NCBI RefSeq assembly: GCF_001955695.1
Contig: NZ_CP019236.1
Span: 5,704,001-5,768,000 of the forward strand
DNA length: 64,000 nt
Reading direction: 5' to 3'
Origin: Rhodoferax koreense
Lineage (GTDB): Bacteria; Pseudomonadota; Gammaproteobacteria; Burkholderiales; Burkholderiaceae_C
Part shown: one piece after another, positions 8,183 to 18,533 of the stretch
Layout of the letters: each line of letters starts with the position of its first letter
Numbering within the stretch: position 1 is the first letter of the stretch
Made by a program: the position numbers and the translations under genes
Notes under the pieces: generated by a model
Databases searched by the model: none
Told to the model about the DNA's origin: nothing
Seen by the model: the letters and a program-made list of their open reading frames with translations, nothing else

Positions 8183-10435
8183 TTATTTGGTTTCAAAACT
8201 GGTCGCCCCGTCCCAGGCAGAATCGAGAGGCAACATGCGCATAGAGGCTACACGGTCGGCATACATTTGGTAAAGGTATTTTGTCGCATGGAAGGCTTGT
8301 AAATTACGTAGCATTTCGTTGCAAACATCCCAGTCCTGACGCCGGTATGCCTTGAGGAATGCATTCCACTGAGTGAGTTCAGCAGCCTGGCGGGCTGTGA
8401 ATTGCGCCGCGGAAGCGATCGGCCAGAAGATCGTGACGGCCTGACCTTTTCCTTTTACCCGCACCTTGTCAAGCTCCTGCCAGATGAATTCGTCGGCCTG
8501 GCGCCGCGTGGTTTCACCCACCACGAGGTCGACGCCGTAAAAGCTGGTCAATCCTTCGAGCCTTGCGCCGAGATTGACCGCATCGCCGATGACGGTGTAG
8601 CTGCGCCGGATCTCCGAGCCCATGTCGCCGACACACATGGTGCCGGTATTGATGCCGATGCCGATGCCGATTTCGGGGAGCCCGGCCGTGCGACGCTCGG
8701 CGCCCCAGAGACGCACTTCATCGATCAATGCCAACGCGGTATGCACGGCCAGATTGGCATGGTTGGCCATTTCGACCGGCGCCCCCCAGAACGCCATGAT
8801 GCAGTCACCCATGTACTTGTCGATGGTGCCACGCTGCTCACGAATGCGAGCCGTCAATCGGGTGAAGACGCCATTCAAGAGCGACTGGAGTTGGCCCGGC
8901 CCCATTTGTTCGGCGATCTGCGTGAAGCCGCGCATGTCGCAGAACATGACGGTCAACTCCTTGTTGACAGCCTTCATGCTGTAGCTTTGCGGCTCCTGCA
9001 GCATTTCGTCGACGAGTTCGGGGGGTACGTACGAGCCGAACAGGCTGGCCAGTTTGCGCTTGGCACGGCTCTCGACGAAATAGCCATAACTCATGTTCAG
9101 CGCAAAGGCGGTGGCAGTCATCAAAAGCACCGAAGCCAGAGGCAGAACCAAGCCATGCGCCAGGTAAAGCCCAAAATTCAGCCCGACGACCGCGGCACCG
9201 ATGCCGATGCTGAACAGCACCGCGTGCAATGCGCCGAGCTGCGGCAGCAACAGCGCCAATGCGAGGCCGGTGATGCACAGCACGAGCACTTCGTAGCCAG
9301 CGGCATAACTCGGGCGCACGGCAATCCGGTTGTCCAGCATGCCCGTGAGCAGGTTTGCATGCATCTCGACGCCCGGATAGGTTTCACCAACCGGCGTGAC
9401 GCGCAGGTCCAACAAGCCGGGCGCCGTGGTGCCGATCAGCACGATCTTCCCGGTCAGGCTGGCCGGGGGCAGACGCCGATGCAGCACGTCGGCGGCCGAA
9501 ATGTACCGGTAGGCGCCGCCGCGTGCGCCGCCAGCGCCGCGAAACGGCAGCAGGGCGGCACCGCGCTCGTCGATTGGGATGTGCAGGGACTTCCCGTCTT
9601 TCTTGAGCTGAATGCTGTCGATCCCACTGAAGGCGCCGCGATCCGCCGAAAACCCGGCAGAGACCAGGGGTCCACCCGCCAGCATCCGGAACATGGCCAG
9701 CGAAAGCGCTTCGTAGTGACGGCCGCGGTAGTCGGCAATCAGCGGCACGGAGCGGGTCACACCGTCCGGGTCGGCGATGGCATTGAAAAACCCGGCCACG
9801 GGTGCCGCGGCGGCGATCTCGGGAATATTGGCGCCGAAACCGTTCCAGCGAGTGAAACCGGCAAACCCCGCTGGCAACGCCGCGGCTTGCATCACAGGCG
9901 CGGGAAGCACGCCCCCGGTGTGGCCGTCGCGGTCACTGGTGAAGTAGTAGCCGAGCACCACCGGCCGGTCCTGGAGCGCACGGGCGAAGACAGCGTCATG
10001 GTCGAGCGCAGACTTGAGGCGGCCGACCTTGGCGACGAAGCTTGGTTCATCGCGCAATTCCGTTGTCGCCAGTTGCTGCAGTCGCGCAAGGCCGGAACTC
10101 TCGTCGGGCTCGAGAAAAACGATGTCGAAGCCGGCGATGGCCACCTTCTGGCGCTCGAAAAGCTCATTGGTGAGCTCGGCGAGCTTTTTTCGGCTCCACG
10201 GCCAACCGAATTCCGCCTGACTCTTTTCGTCGAAATCGACAATCACGATGCGCTCGTCGAGGCTACTGTGCATCGTCGCGCGTAGCCGCGCGTCGTAGAT
10301 GATGTCGTCCAGACGCTGCAGCACTCCCATACGCACAGCTCCCACCGCGTACAGCAACGCGCACACCACGGGAACCATGGTCACCACGATACGCACGCCA
10401 TGCTGGCGTAGAAAAGGCCGAATGAAGGCCCTCAC
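8183..10435 (-). CDS. CHASE2-domain class III adenylate/guanylate cyclase
   Basis: A membrane sensor cyclase of 750 residues. One N-terminal helix (about 13-33) precedes a periplasmic CHASE2 domain (about 45-335, beginning ERIVIVDFDEKS). Three close membrane helices (about 350-430) follow, and then a cytoplasmic catalytic domain (about 490-680). Metal aspartates are D500 (VMFCDMRGF) and D544 (DKYMGD). The motif YTVIGDAVNLGARLEG suggests ATP as substrate. It probably turns an extracytoplasmic signal into cAMP. It follows the FHA gene by 69 bp and precedes the phosphodiesterase gene by 9 bp, so synthesis and breakdown are co-expressed. Confidence 0.9.
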   Translation of the reverse strand: MRAFIRPFLRQHGVRIVVTMVPVVCALLYAVGAVRMGVLQRLDDIIYDARLRATMHSSLDERIVIVDFDEKSQAEFGWPWSRKKLAELTNELFERQKVAIAGFDIVFLEPDESSGLARLQQLATTELRDEPSFVAKVGRLKSALDHDAVFARALQDRPVVLGYYFTSDRDGHTGGVLPAPVMQAAALPAGFAGFTRWNGFGANIPEIAAAAPVAGFFNAIADPDGVTRSVPLIADYRGRHYEALSLAMFRMLAGGPLVSAGFSADRGAFSGIDSIQLKKDGKSLHIPIDERGAALLPFRGAGGARGGAYRYISAADVLHRRLPPASLTGKIVLIGTTAPGLLDLRVTPVGETYPGVEMHANLLTGMLDNRIAVRPSYAAGYEVLVLCITGLALALLLPQLGALHAVLFSIGIGAAVVGLNFGLYLAHGLVLPLASVLLMTATAFALNMSYGYFVESRAKRKLASLFGSYVPPELVDEMLQEPQSYSMKAVNKELTVMFCDMRGFTQIAEQMGPGQLQSLLNGVFTRLTARIREQRGTIDKYMGDCIMAFWGAPVEMANHANLAVHTALALIDEVRLWGAERRTAGLPEIGIGIGINTGTMCVGDMGSEIRRSYTVIGDAVNLGARLEGLTSFYGVDLVVGETTRRQADEFIWQELDKVRVKGKGQAVTIFWPIASAAQFTARQAAELTQWNAFLKAYRRQDWDVCNEMLRNLQAFHATKYLYQMYADRVASMRMLPLDSAWDGATSFETK

Positions 10436-10504
10436 GCCCGCTCCGTCATGGAAATCTCAAAGCCCTGTCGACGAGGCAGCGACGGATGATGCAGCGATGC
10501 CCCG

Positions 10505-11203
10505 TCAGGGCTGGAGGAACTGCATTTCGGTGCCGGCCAGTTGCAGCACATCGCCGTTTTTGAGAGAAACGGGCGTGGCACCGATGGCCGACCCATTGAG
10601 CGTGGGCTGTTGCGCTCCCTCGACGTGCACGACCACGTAGCCATGGGGGCGGCGCGTGATGGCGGCCACAGCGATACCAGGTTTGCCGATGGTGGTCACG
10701 ACCTTGGTGAGCGTCACTTCGCGGCCGGCCGCCGCACCGGAAATCACCTTGATGGCCGCGTTGTTCTGTGGCTCGGCCTCTAGGCTGGCCAAAGGAATGG
10801 GCGCCGAATGGTCGGAGGAACGACGACCGTAGGCTGGCGTAGCGGGCGGCGTGGGCAAAAGCGCACCCGGAATGGACAAGCCGGCGTTGACGCTTTGGTC
10901 ACTGCCGTTGTCGGCGAGCTCGTTGATGAACCTGATCTTGTATTTGCCGATTTCAAGCAAGTCGTTGTGCTGCAGCATCTGCTTGCGCGCGGCCTTGCCG
11001 TTGATGTAAGAGCCGTTGGTGCTGTTCAGGTCTTCGAGTTGAACCTCGTGGCCGACCATCGACACCACCGCATGCTCGCCGCTGACCGCCAGGTTATCGA
11101 TGACCACGTCGTTGTAGGGCCTGCGGCCCAGGGTCGTGCGGTCTTTGGTCAACTGCACCTCCTTGATCACGACGCCGTCGATCGATACGATCAGTTTCGG
11201 CAT
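10505..11203 (-). CDS. FHA-domain protein with a second, degenerate FHA-like region
   Basis: A cytoplasmic protein of 232 residues. The N-terminal FHA domain (about 5-95) has the phosphothreonine-binding signature: GRRPYNDVVIDN, then SGEHAVV and NSTNGSYING. A proline-rich linker follows, and residues 150-232 look like a second FHA fold (PTLNGSAIG...LKNGDVLQLAG) without the arginine/serine/histidine set. FHA domains bind phosphothreonine, so it is a likely adaptor or substrate for the PP2C phosphatase encoded 42 bp upstream. No Ser/Thr kinase gene lies in this cluster. Confidence 0.88.
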   Translation of the reverse strand: MPKLIVSIDGVVIKEVQLTKDRTTLGRRPYNDVVIDNLAVSGEHAVVSMVGHEVQLEDLNSTNGSYINGKAARKQMLQHNDLLEIGKYKIRFINELADNGSDQSVNAGLSIPGALLPTPPATPAYGRRSSDHSAPIPLASLEAEPQNNAAIKVISGAAAGREVTLTKVVTTIGKPGIAVAAITRRPHGYVVVHVEGAQQPTLNGSAIGATPVSLKNGDVLQLAGTEMQFLQP

Positions 11204-11245
11204 GTTCGGCTCCTGTGTCTGTTCATTGGCTTCGTGTTTGGTAAA

Positions 11246-12031
11246 TCAACTTCCAATCAGCCTGGCCATCAGCCCGCGCTTTTTAGAGCCCGCATTCGCT
11301 TGCACCAGCAAGACCGTAATATTATCGCGCCCGCCGCAGGCATTCGCACTTCCGATCAATTGCTTGGCTTTTTGTTCAAGGGTGGCGTCGGTTTCCATCA
11401 CTTTGGCGATGAAGTCGTCGTCGACCATGTCGGACAGGCCATCCGAGCACATCAGATAGAGGTCACCCGGTTCTACCGCGTGGTCATGGATCTCCAGCTG
11501 CACGAATTCGTCGATGCCGAGCGCGCGGGTCACCAGGTTCCGGTTCGAGGAGATGGCGGCCTGTTCCGGGCTGATCAGGCCGGCGTCGAGCTGCTCTTGC
11601 AGCAGGGAGTGATCCTTGGTCAGTTGCACGAACTGCCTGTTTCGGCTGCGGTAACAGCGCGAGTCGCCGATATGGCCGAGCACCATCCGCGACTCTAAAA
11701 ATACGCCGGCCACCAGCGTCGTTCCCATGCCGGCATATTGAGCGTGTTCAGCGGCCGCTGTATACACCGCCAGATTGGCGTTGTGGACACAGATGTCCAT
11801 CGCCTTGCGGACTTCCTTGACGTTGGCCTGCCTGCCGACGTCGGACAACCAGCGGCCCAACTCTGCTGAGATGATCTTGGTGGCCATGTCGCTGGCGACC
11901 TCACCTGCGTTGTAACCTCCCATGCCATCGGCCAGCACGGCGATGGCATTGGCCTCGTCCGCGAGCGCGGCGTCTTCGTTGTTTTCGCGCAGCAAGCCGG
12001 TGTCGGTTTGCGTGCAGAACTCATAGATCAT
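11246..12031 (-). CDS. PP2C-family serine/threonine protein phosphatase (Stp-like)
   Basis: A metal-dependent phosphatase of 261 residues. It has the PP2C motifs TGLLRENNEDA at the start, VLADGMGGYNAGEVAS (metal aspartate in the first DG), GHIGDSRCYRSR, SDGLSDMVDD and GGRDNITVLLV near the end. The ATG at 12031 fits the usual PP2C start; the frame is open to 12217 with unrelated residues. It is the first gene of the PP2C-FHA-cyclase-phosphodiesterase operon. The 275-bp region upstream holds the terC terminator and presumably this operon's promoter, though I see no clear -35/-10 pair. Confidence 0.9.
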   Translation of the reverse strand: MIYEFCTQTDTGLLRENNEDAALADEANAIAVLADGMGGYNAGEVASDMATKIISAELGRWLSDVGRQANVKEVRKAMDICVHNANLAVYTAAAEHAQYAGMGTTLVAGVFLESRMVLGHIGDSRCYRSRNRQFVQLTKDHSLLQEQLDAGLISPEQAAISSNRNLVTRALGIDEFVQLEIHDHAVEPGDLYLMCSDGLSDMVDDDFIAKVMETDATLEQKAKQLIGSANACGGRDNITVLLVQANAGSKKRGLMARLIGS

Positions 12032-12240
12032 GTTGGCAGGGGCTTCTTCGATGTCAACGAACACAGTTGTTTCTTGATGGGCTTTGCCTCGTCGCCACAG
12101 GCGCGCAGCGTGGTTTGTCGATCGGCCACGTGCACTGCATGTACCCGCTGAACCGCGAGCCATGACCGTAACAGAGCGACCTTTTCGCAACAAGGTACTA
12201 AGGCTCACTTCGGTCATGATTTGTTACATCGAGCGCGAAA

Positions 12241-12264
12241 AAATGGCCCCGTCTGGGGCCATTT
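12241..12264 (-). terminator. Rho-independent terminator downstream of terC
   Basis: Inverted repeat AAATGGCCCC / GGGGCCATTT with a 4-base loop, followed on the minus strand by a run of T. It isolates terC from the signalling operon that starts beyond it. Confidence 0.85.
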
Positions 12265-12306
12265 GGAGGGAATGAGATAACGCTATATGGCGCCAACCTT
12301 GCAGGG

Positions 12307-13002
12307 TCAGGCGTGGGCCGCCTCGCGCCGCTTCTTCATCCAGGTACCCAGTGCGACGACCAGGATGGCACCGATTACACCGGCAATGGACACAATGTGT
12401 TCATGGACCACCCCGAACTGCGCCGTGACCGCAGGATCGGTCAGCAGCATTTCGCCGGCCAGGAAACCGAGCAGTGCCGCACCGATGGTAATGATGATCG
12501 GAAACCGTTCCATCACCTTGGTGAGCAGTGTCGCGCCGAACACGATCAGCGGAATGCTGACCAGCAGGCCCAACACCAGCAATGGCACGTCGCCCTTGGC
12601 AGCCGCCGCGACCGCCAGCACGTTGTCCAGGCTCATCACCAAGTCGGCGATCAGGATGGTGCGCACTGCGGCGAACATGCCGTTGATTTGCTTGCCATCG
12701 TCGTCGCCCCCATCTTCGTCACCGTTGAGCAGATCGACGCCGATGTAGACCAGCAGCAACGCGCCGACGATCTTGAGAAACGGAAGGGTCAACAGGCGAA
12801 TCGCCAGCACCGTCAGCACGATCCGCATGACGATGGCTGCCGCGCTACCCCAGACGATGGCCTTCTTCTGCTGGTCGGGCCGCAGTGTGCGGGCCGCCAT
12901 GGCGATCACGACCGCATTGTCGCCAGAGAGCACGATGTTCGCCAATACGATGGAGCCGAAGGCGCTCCAGAAGATGGGCGAAGTGAAATCGAGTCCGAAC
13001 AT
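12307..13002 (-). CDS. TerC-family integral membrane protein
   Basis: A 231-residue protein with about seven hydrophobic segments. The two family motifs LSGDNAVVIAMAAR (near 27) and DLVMSLDNVLAVAAAA (near 120) carry the paired aspartate-asparagine residues implicated in metal handling. TerC proteins (YkoY/Alx group) are associated with tellurite resistance and, more recently, with manganese export and metalation of exported proteins. An acidic stretch, GDEDGGDDDGK, lies in the central loop. The upstream gap is only 89 bp and shows no manganese (yybP-ykoY) riboswitch. Confidence 0.85.
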   Translation of the reverse strand: MFGLDFTSPIFWSAFGSIVLANIVLSGDNAVVIAMAARTLRPDQQKKAIVWGSAAAIVMRIVLTVLAIRLLTLPFLKIVGALLLVYIGVDLLNGDEDGGDDDGKQINGMFAAVRTILIADLVMSLDNVLAVAAAAKGDVPLLVLGLLVSIPLIVFGATLLTKVMERFPIIITIGAALLGFLAGEMLLTDPAVTAQFGVVHEHIVSIAGVIGAILVVALGTWMKKRREAAHA

Positions 13003-13091
13003 GCTGTCTCCTGCGTAATACGATCCAAAAGTCTAACGGGCCAAACCGCGGCCCAAGACCGTAGAAATGCGTATACGCGGAGACAGGATGC

Positions 13092-13985
13092 TTACAGCAG
13101 GCCCTTGAGCAGCTTGGCCATTTCGGACGGATTGCGCGTGACGGTGAAGCCACACTCTTCCATCACCGCCAGCTTGGCGTCCGCCGTGTCGGCACCGCCG
13201 GAGATCAGCGCACCGGCATGGCCCATGCGCTTGCCGGGAGGTGCTGTCACGCCGGCGATGAAACCGACGATCGGCTTCTTCATGTTGAGCTTGCACCAGC
13301 GCGCGGCTTCAGCTTCGTCCGGGCCGCCGATTTCACCGATCATGATGACGGCGTCGGTGTCCGGATCGTCGTTGAAAGCCTTCATCACGTCGATGTGCTT
13401 CAGGCCGTTGATCGGGTCGCCACCGATGCCGACGGCGCTGGACTGGCCCAGGCCGATTTCGGTGAGCTGGGCCACGGCTTCATAGGTCAGCGTGCCGGAG
13501 CGCGAAACCACGCCGATGCGGCCCTTGCGGTGGATGTGACCGGGCATGATGCCGATCTTGATTTCGTCGGGCGTGATCAGGCCGGGGCAGTTCGGACCGA
13601 GCAGCAGCGTCTTCTTGCCGCCGGCTGCTTCCTTGGCCTTCATCTTGTTGCGCACTTCGAGCATGTCCTTGACCGGAATGCCTTCGGTAATGCAGATCGC
13701 CAAATCCAGATCGGCTTCCACAGCTTCCCAGATGGCCGCAGCAGCGCCCGCGGGCGGCACATAGATCACCGACACGGTGGCGCCGGTTTCCGAGGCCGCT
13801 TCCTTCACGGAGGCGTAAATCGGGATGTTGAAGATCGACTCGCCGGCCTTCTTGGGGTTCACGCCCGCGACGAAGGCGTTTTTGCCGTTCGCGTATTCCT
13901 GGCACTTTTCCGTGTGGAACTGGCCGGTCTTGCCGGTGATGCCTTGGGTGATGACTTTGGTGTCTTTGTTGATAAAGATCGACAT
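13092..13985 (-). CDS. sucD: Succinate-CoA ligase, alpha subunit
   Basis: The subunit (297 residues) that binds CoA and carries the phosphorylated histidine in the TCA-cycle step succinyl-CoA to succinate with ATP or GTP formation. The CoA-binding Rossmann part is at the N-terminus (TQGITGKTGQFH). The phosphohistidine is H256 in MGHAGALISGG. The gene follows sucC by 9 bp and must be translated from the same mRNA to give equal subunits. Confidence 0.97.
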   Translation of the reverse strand: MSIFINKDTKVITQGITGKTGQFHTEKCQEYANGKNAFVAGVNPKKAGESIFNIPIYASVKEAASETGATVSVIYVPPAGAAAAIWEAVEADLDLAICITEGIPVKDMLEVRNKMKAKEAAGGKKTLLLGPNCPGLITPDEIKIGIMPGHIHRKGRIGVVSRSGTLTYEAVAQLTEIGLGQSSAVGIGGDPINGLKHIDVMKAFNDDPDTDAVIMIGEIGGPDEAEAARWCKLNMKKPIVGFIAGVTAPPGKRMGHAGALISGGADTADAKLAVMEECGFTVTRNPSEMAKLLKGLL

Positions 13986-13994
13986 GTTTTTTCC

Positions 13995-15158
<1,164 letters not shown>

Positions 15159-15318
15159 GAGGACTCTCTCAGGAATGGATGATCTTCGCCCGCGGGAAAT
15201 GTTGGACGCTCCGCGGCGGGCGCTCGGGTGTCAACCCGTGAATGTATCATGGTGAACCTGAACCAGACCTGACGCAGGCTGACCATACTGATTTACCCGA
15301 AACTGGCTGGAATCCGAT

Positions 15319-16230
15319 ATGCCCAAAGTTTTTATCGACGGTGAAGCCGGTACCACCGGCCTGCAAATCCGCGAGCGCCTGCAGCTGATGCCGCAGATCG
15401 AGCTGGTCAGCATTGCGCCCGAACTGCGCAAGGACCCGGCCGCCAAACGTGCGTTGATGGGTGAAGTCGACCTCGTGATCCTGTGCCTGCACGACGATGC
15501 GGCCATCGAATCCGTGGCCATGATCGACTCGCTGCCCGGCAAGAAGCCCAAGATCATCGACGCCTCCACGGCGCACCGCACGGCGCCCGGCTGGGTCTTC
15601 GGCTTTCCCGAACTGGTGCCAGGGCAGAAGCAGGCCGTGGCTCGCGCGGAACGTGTCGGCAACCCGGGCTGCTACGCCACCGGCGCGATCGCGCTGATCC
15701 GGCCGCTGGTGGACGCCGGCCTGCTCGACAAGGACGCGCCGCTGGCACTGCCGTCGGTGAGCGGCTATTCAGGCGGGGGGCGCGGCATGATCGAGGCCTA
15801 CGAACGCAACGAGGCGCCGCTGTTCGAGGTCTATGCCCTGGGCCTGAAGCACAAGCACCTGCCCGAGATCATGAAGTACACCGGCCTCACGCGTCGGCCC
15901 ATCTTCGTGCCGTCGGTCGGCAATTTCAAGCAGGGCATGCTGGTCCAGTTGCCGCTGCACCTGGACCTGTTGCCCGGCCAGCCGACCGCGGCCGACCTGC
16001 ATGAAGCCCTGGTTCAGCATTACGAAGGCAGCGAATGGGTCACGGTGGAGCCGCCAACGGACACCGGCAAGCTCGACGCACTGGCGCTGAACGACACCAA
16101 CAAGATGGAGTTGCGCGTCTTCGCCAACGAGGAGTTTCGTCACGCCGTGCTGATCGCGCGGCTGGACAACCTGGGCAAGGGCGCGAGCGGCGCGGCGGTG
16201 CAAAACCTCAAGCTGATGCTGGGCCTGTAA
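15319..16230 (+). CDS. argC: N-acetyl-gamma-glutamyl-phosphate reductase (short type)
   Basis: Third step of arginine synthesis: NADPH-dependent reduction of N-acetylglutamyl phosphate to the semialdehyde. The protein has 303 residues, the length of the short ArgC class found in many proteobacteria. The nucleotide-binding end reads [13 protein letters not shown], and the catalytic cysteine is C118 in [10 protein letters not shown]. The C-terminus retains the dimerisation sheet. No other arg genes are adjacent, as is common for argC in this group. Confidence 0.95.
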   Translation: MPKVFIDGEAGTTGLQIRERLQLMPQIELVSIAPELRKDPAAKRALMGEVDLVILCLHDDAAIESVAMIDSLPGKKPKIIDASTAHRTAPGWVFGFPELVPGQKQAVARAERVGNPGCYATGAIALIRPLVDAGLLDKDAPLALPSVSGYSGGGRGMIEAYERNEAPLFEVYALGLKHKHLPEIMKYTGLTRRPIFVPSVGNFKQGMLVQLPLHLDLLPGQPTAADLHEALVQHYEGSEWVTVEPPTDTGKLDALALNDTNKMELRVFANEEFRHAVLIARLDNLGKGASGAAVQNLKLMLGL

Positions 16231-16238
16231 GGCGCCGC

Positions 16239-16694
16239 TCAATCATCCTGCGGTGCACGCAGCAGCTTGCCGACCACCGCACCGGAAAAACCCCGCGCCA
16301 TCAGAAAACGTGCCTGCCTGGCATGCTCTTTCGGGTCTTGCGGCAATGCGCCAAAGCGCCGCCGCCAGACCTCGCTGGCACGTGCGAACTCGGTGTCCCG
16401 CAGGCTGTCCACCGCTTCGGAAATAACCTCCGGCGCAACGCCTTTGTGCTGCAGTTCCTGACGCACCCGTGCCGCACCCATGCGCGGTGCGCGCTGGTGC
16501 AGGACCGACTCGACCACGCGCGCTTCGCTGATGAAATCCTTGGCCTGCAGTTCGTCGAGCACACGCTGCAACTCACCCGGCTCTTCCTCGAATTTCACAA
16601 GCTTGCGTTCCAGCTCGGCGCGCGAATGCTCGCGGCCGGCAAGGTAGCGCAGGGCGCGGCCCTTGAGCGAAGGCTGGCGCGGATCGAAGGCCAT
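16239..16694 (-). CDS. recX: Recombination regulatory protein RecX
   Basis: A modulator of RecA that caps or inhibits growing RecA filaments. It has 151 residues of all-helical tandem repeats: LKGRALRYLAGREHSRAELERKL, then a second and third three-helix repeat ending ARFLMARGFSGAVVGKLL. The ATG at 16694 is the family start; a longer frame upstream overlaps recA and is a shadow of it. It lies 25 bp downstream of recA on the same strand, the usual recA-recX arrangement, and is probably induced with recA. Confidence 0.93.
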   Translation of the reverse strand: MAFDPRQPSLKGRALRYLAGREHSRAELERKLVKFEEEPGELQRVLDELQAKDFISEARVVESVLHQRAPRMGAARVRQELQHKGVAPEVISEAVDSLRDTEFARASEVWRRRFGALPQDPKEHARQARFLMARGFSGAVVGKLLRAPQDD

Positions 16695-16719
16695 CGGCGA
16701 ATCCTGGTGTGCGTGAGGC

Positions 16720-17817
16720 CTACGCCAGTTCCGCGTCCTTGTCCTTCTTGCCCTTGGCCTTGGCCTCGGGCGCACTGCCCTCGAGCGCGGGCAGCAGCGG
16801 GATGCCCAGCGATTCGCGCACCTTGTTCTCGATCTCATGCGAAAGATCGTGGTTCTCCCGCAGGAATTCACGTGCGTTGTCGCGGCCCTGGCCGATCTTT
16901 TCGCCGTTGTAGGCGTACCAGGCACCCGACTTGTCGATGATCTTGGCCTCGACGCCCATGTCGATGATCTCACCGTGGCGGCTGATGCCTTCACCGAACA
17001 GGATGTCGAATTCGGCCATCTTGAACGGCGGCGCCACCTTGTTCTTCACCACCTTGACCTTGGTTTCGTTGCCGATGGAATCGTCGCCCTTCTTGATGGT
17101 GCCGGTGCGGCGGATGTCCAGGCGCACCGAGGCGTAGAACTTCAGCGCATTGCCGCCGGTGGTGGTTTCGGGGGAGCCGAACATCACGCCGATCTTCATG
17201 CGGATCTGGTTGATGAAGATGACCATGCAATTGGCCTTCTTGATGTGCGCGGTGAGTTTGCGCAGCGCCTGGCTCATCAGACGCGCTTGCAGACCGGGCA
17301 GGCTGTCGCCCATTTCGCCTTCCAGTTCGGCCTTGGGCGTGAGCGCGGCCACCGAGTCGACCACGATCAGGTCGACCGCGCCAGATCGCGTCAGCGAATC
17401 GACGATTTCCAGCGCTTGCTCGCCGGTGTCGGGCTGGCTGATCAGCAGATCCTGCAGGTTGACACCGAGGTTCTGCGCGTACTGCGTGTCGAGGGCGTGT
17501 TCGGCATCGACGAAGGCACAGGTGCCGCCGAGCTTCTGCATCTCGGCGATGACCTGCAGCGTGAGTGTGGTCTTGCCGCTGGATTCCGGGCCGTAGATCT
17601 CGATCACCCGGCCGCGCGGCAGGCCGCCGACGCCGAGCGCGATGTCCAGGCCGAGCGAACCCGTGGACACCACCTGGATGTCCTCGATGACCTCACCCTC
17701 GCCAAGCCGCATGATCGTGCCCTTGCCGAACTGCTTTTCGATTTGCGCGAGCGCGGCTTGCAGGGCCTTGGCTTTTTCGGGGTTGCCGGCGGTCAGGTTC
17801 TTGACGGGTGCGTCCAT
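16720..17817 (-). CDS. recA: Recombinase RecA
   Basis: ATP-dependent strand-exchange protein and SOS co-protease, 365 residues. The Walker A motif GPESSGKT starts at residue 76. Loop L2 (near 200) reads [27 protein letters not shown] across its length. The C-terminal tail is rich in lysine and acidic residues, as is usual. A perfect LexA-type box lies 44-59 bp upstream of the start, and recX follows, so it is SOS-controlled. Confidence 0.98.
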   Translation of the reverse strand: MDAPVKNLTAGNPEKAKALQAALAQIEKQFGKGTIMRLGEGEVIEDIQVVSTGSLGLDIALGVGGLPRGRVIEIYGPESSGKTTLTLQVIAEMQKLGGTCAFVDAEHALDTQYAQNLGVNLQDLLISQPDTGEQALEIVDSLTRSGAVDLIVVDSVAALTPKAELEGEMGDSLPGLQARLMSQALRKLTAHIKKANCMVIFINQIRMKIGVMFGSPETTTGGNALKFYASVRLDIRRTGTIKKGDDSIGNETKVKVVKNKVAPPFKMAEFDILFGEGISRHGEIIDMGVEAKIIDKSGAWYAYNGEKIGQGRDNAREFLRENHDLSHEIENKVRESLGIPLLPALEGSAPEAKAKGKKDKDAELA

Positions 17818-17860
17818 GAGAATTCCTTTTGAAAATCAATGAGTTGGCACATCTCATGAA

Positions 17861-17876
17861 CTGTGATTGAGCACAG
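17861..17876. promoter_or_regulatory. LexA (SOS) box upstream of recA
   Basis: The sequence CTGTGATTGAGCACAG is an exact CTGT-N8-ACAG palindrome, 44 bp before the recA start codon. This is the gamma/betaproteobacterial LexA consensus. It also lies 82 bp upstream of the divergent MarR-type gene and could influence it. Confidence 0.85.
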
Positions 17877-17957
17877 CCTGGATGCTTGAACAGTAGTTTA
17901 AGCCAGCTGTTGTATTTCACAATGGCTTTATTTGGTCAGTTTGCCTTATTATTTGCC

Positions 17958-18443
17958 ATGTCCTCCGCTTTGCGTGAAAACGTTCCGGAAAACCCCTGGC
18001 GCGATACCCATCTGGGCCGCCTCATGGGCGATGCGCTGCGCCGCTTCGACGCCCGGGTGCTGGCGCTGATGGCGCGCAACATCGAGGTGCCGCTGGCCTT
18101 GAGCAACCTGGCCGCGCGCGCCCAGGTCAGCGCCGCCCATGTGCACATCACCCGCCATCTTCCACCGCAAGGCGCACGGCTCACCGAGCTCGCCGCCAGC
18201 GCCGGCATGAGCAAACAGGCGATGGGCGACCTGGTGGACCAGTGCATGGCCTGGGGACTGGTCACGCGTGAACCGGATCCGCTGGACGCGCGCGCGCGCG
18301 TGGTGCGGTTCACGACCACCGGCCTGGCCTGGCTGCAGGCTTTCAGGGACGCCGTGGCGCAGGCCGAGGACGAGTTCCGCGGTGCGGTGGGCCCGGAAGT
18401 GGCCACCGTCGTGGCCTTGGGTCTGGAAGCCTATGCCAGTTGA
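17958..18443 (+). CDS. MarR-family transcriptional regulator
   Basis: A winged-helix DNA-binding protein of 161 residues. The recognition region reads LTELAASAGMSKQAMGDLVDQCMAWGLVTREPDPLDARARVV, covering helix, turn, helix and the basic wing (DARAR). MarR proteins usually repress a neighbouring gene and respond to small aromatic ligands. I chose the ATG at 17958; an ATG at 17922 and an upstream frame are also open, and no clear Shine-Dalgarno sequence decides. It is divergent from recA and no target gene is obvious. Confidence 0.82.
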   Translation: MSSALRENVPENPWRDTHLGRLMGDALRRFDARVLALMARNIEVPLALSNLAARAQVSAAHVHITRHLPPQGARLTELAASAGMSKQAMGDLVDQCMAWGLVTREPDPLDARARVVRFTTTGLAWLQAFRDAVAQAEDEFRGAVGPEVATVVALGLEAYAS

Positions 18444-18533
18444 GCCCGGTTGAGACTTGTCAAGCCGATCGAAGGTAGGCGACCTAGAATTTCAGGCGCA
18501 CACTGTGCCGGATAAAAAATCAAGGAGACAAGC

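Noticed and set aside
13003..13091. Manganese (yybP-ykoY) riboswitch before terC
   Set aside because: The gap is only 89 bp and shows neither the conserved loops nor the paired stems of that riboswitch.
15188..15225. GC-rich inverted repeat before sucC as a terminator or riboswitch
   Set aside because: Imperfect stem, no T run and no known aptamer pattern; probably incidental in GC-rich DNA.
17893..17915. Inverted repeat AACAGT...AGCTGTT as a second LexA box
   Set aside because: The half-sites are in the opposite orientation (ACAG before CTGT) and the spacing is wrong.
18457..18490. TTGTCA and TAGAAT as a -35/-10 promoter of the two-component operon
   Set aside because: The spacer is 22 bp, too long for a normal sigma-70 promoter.
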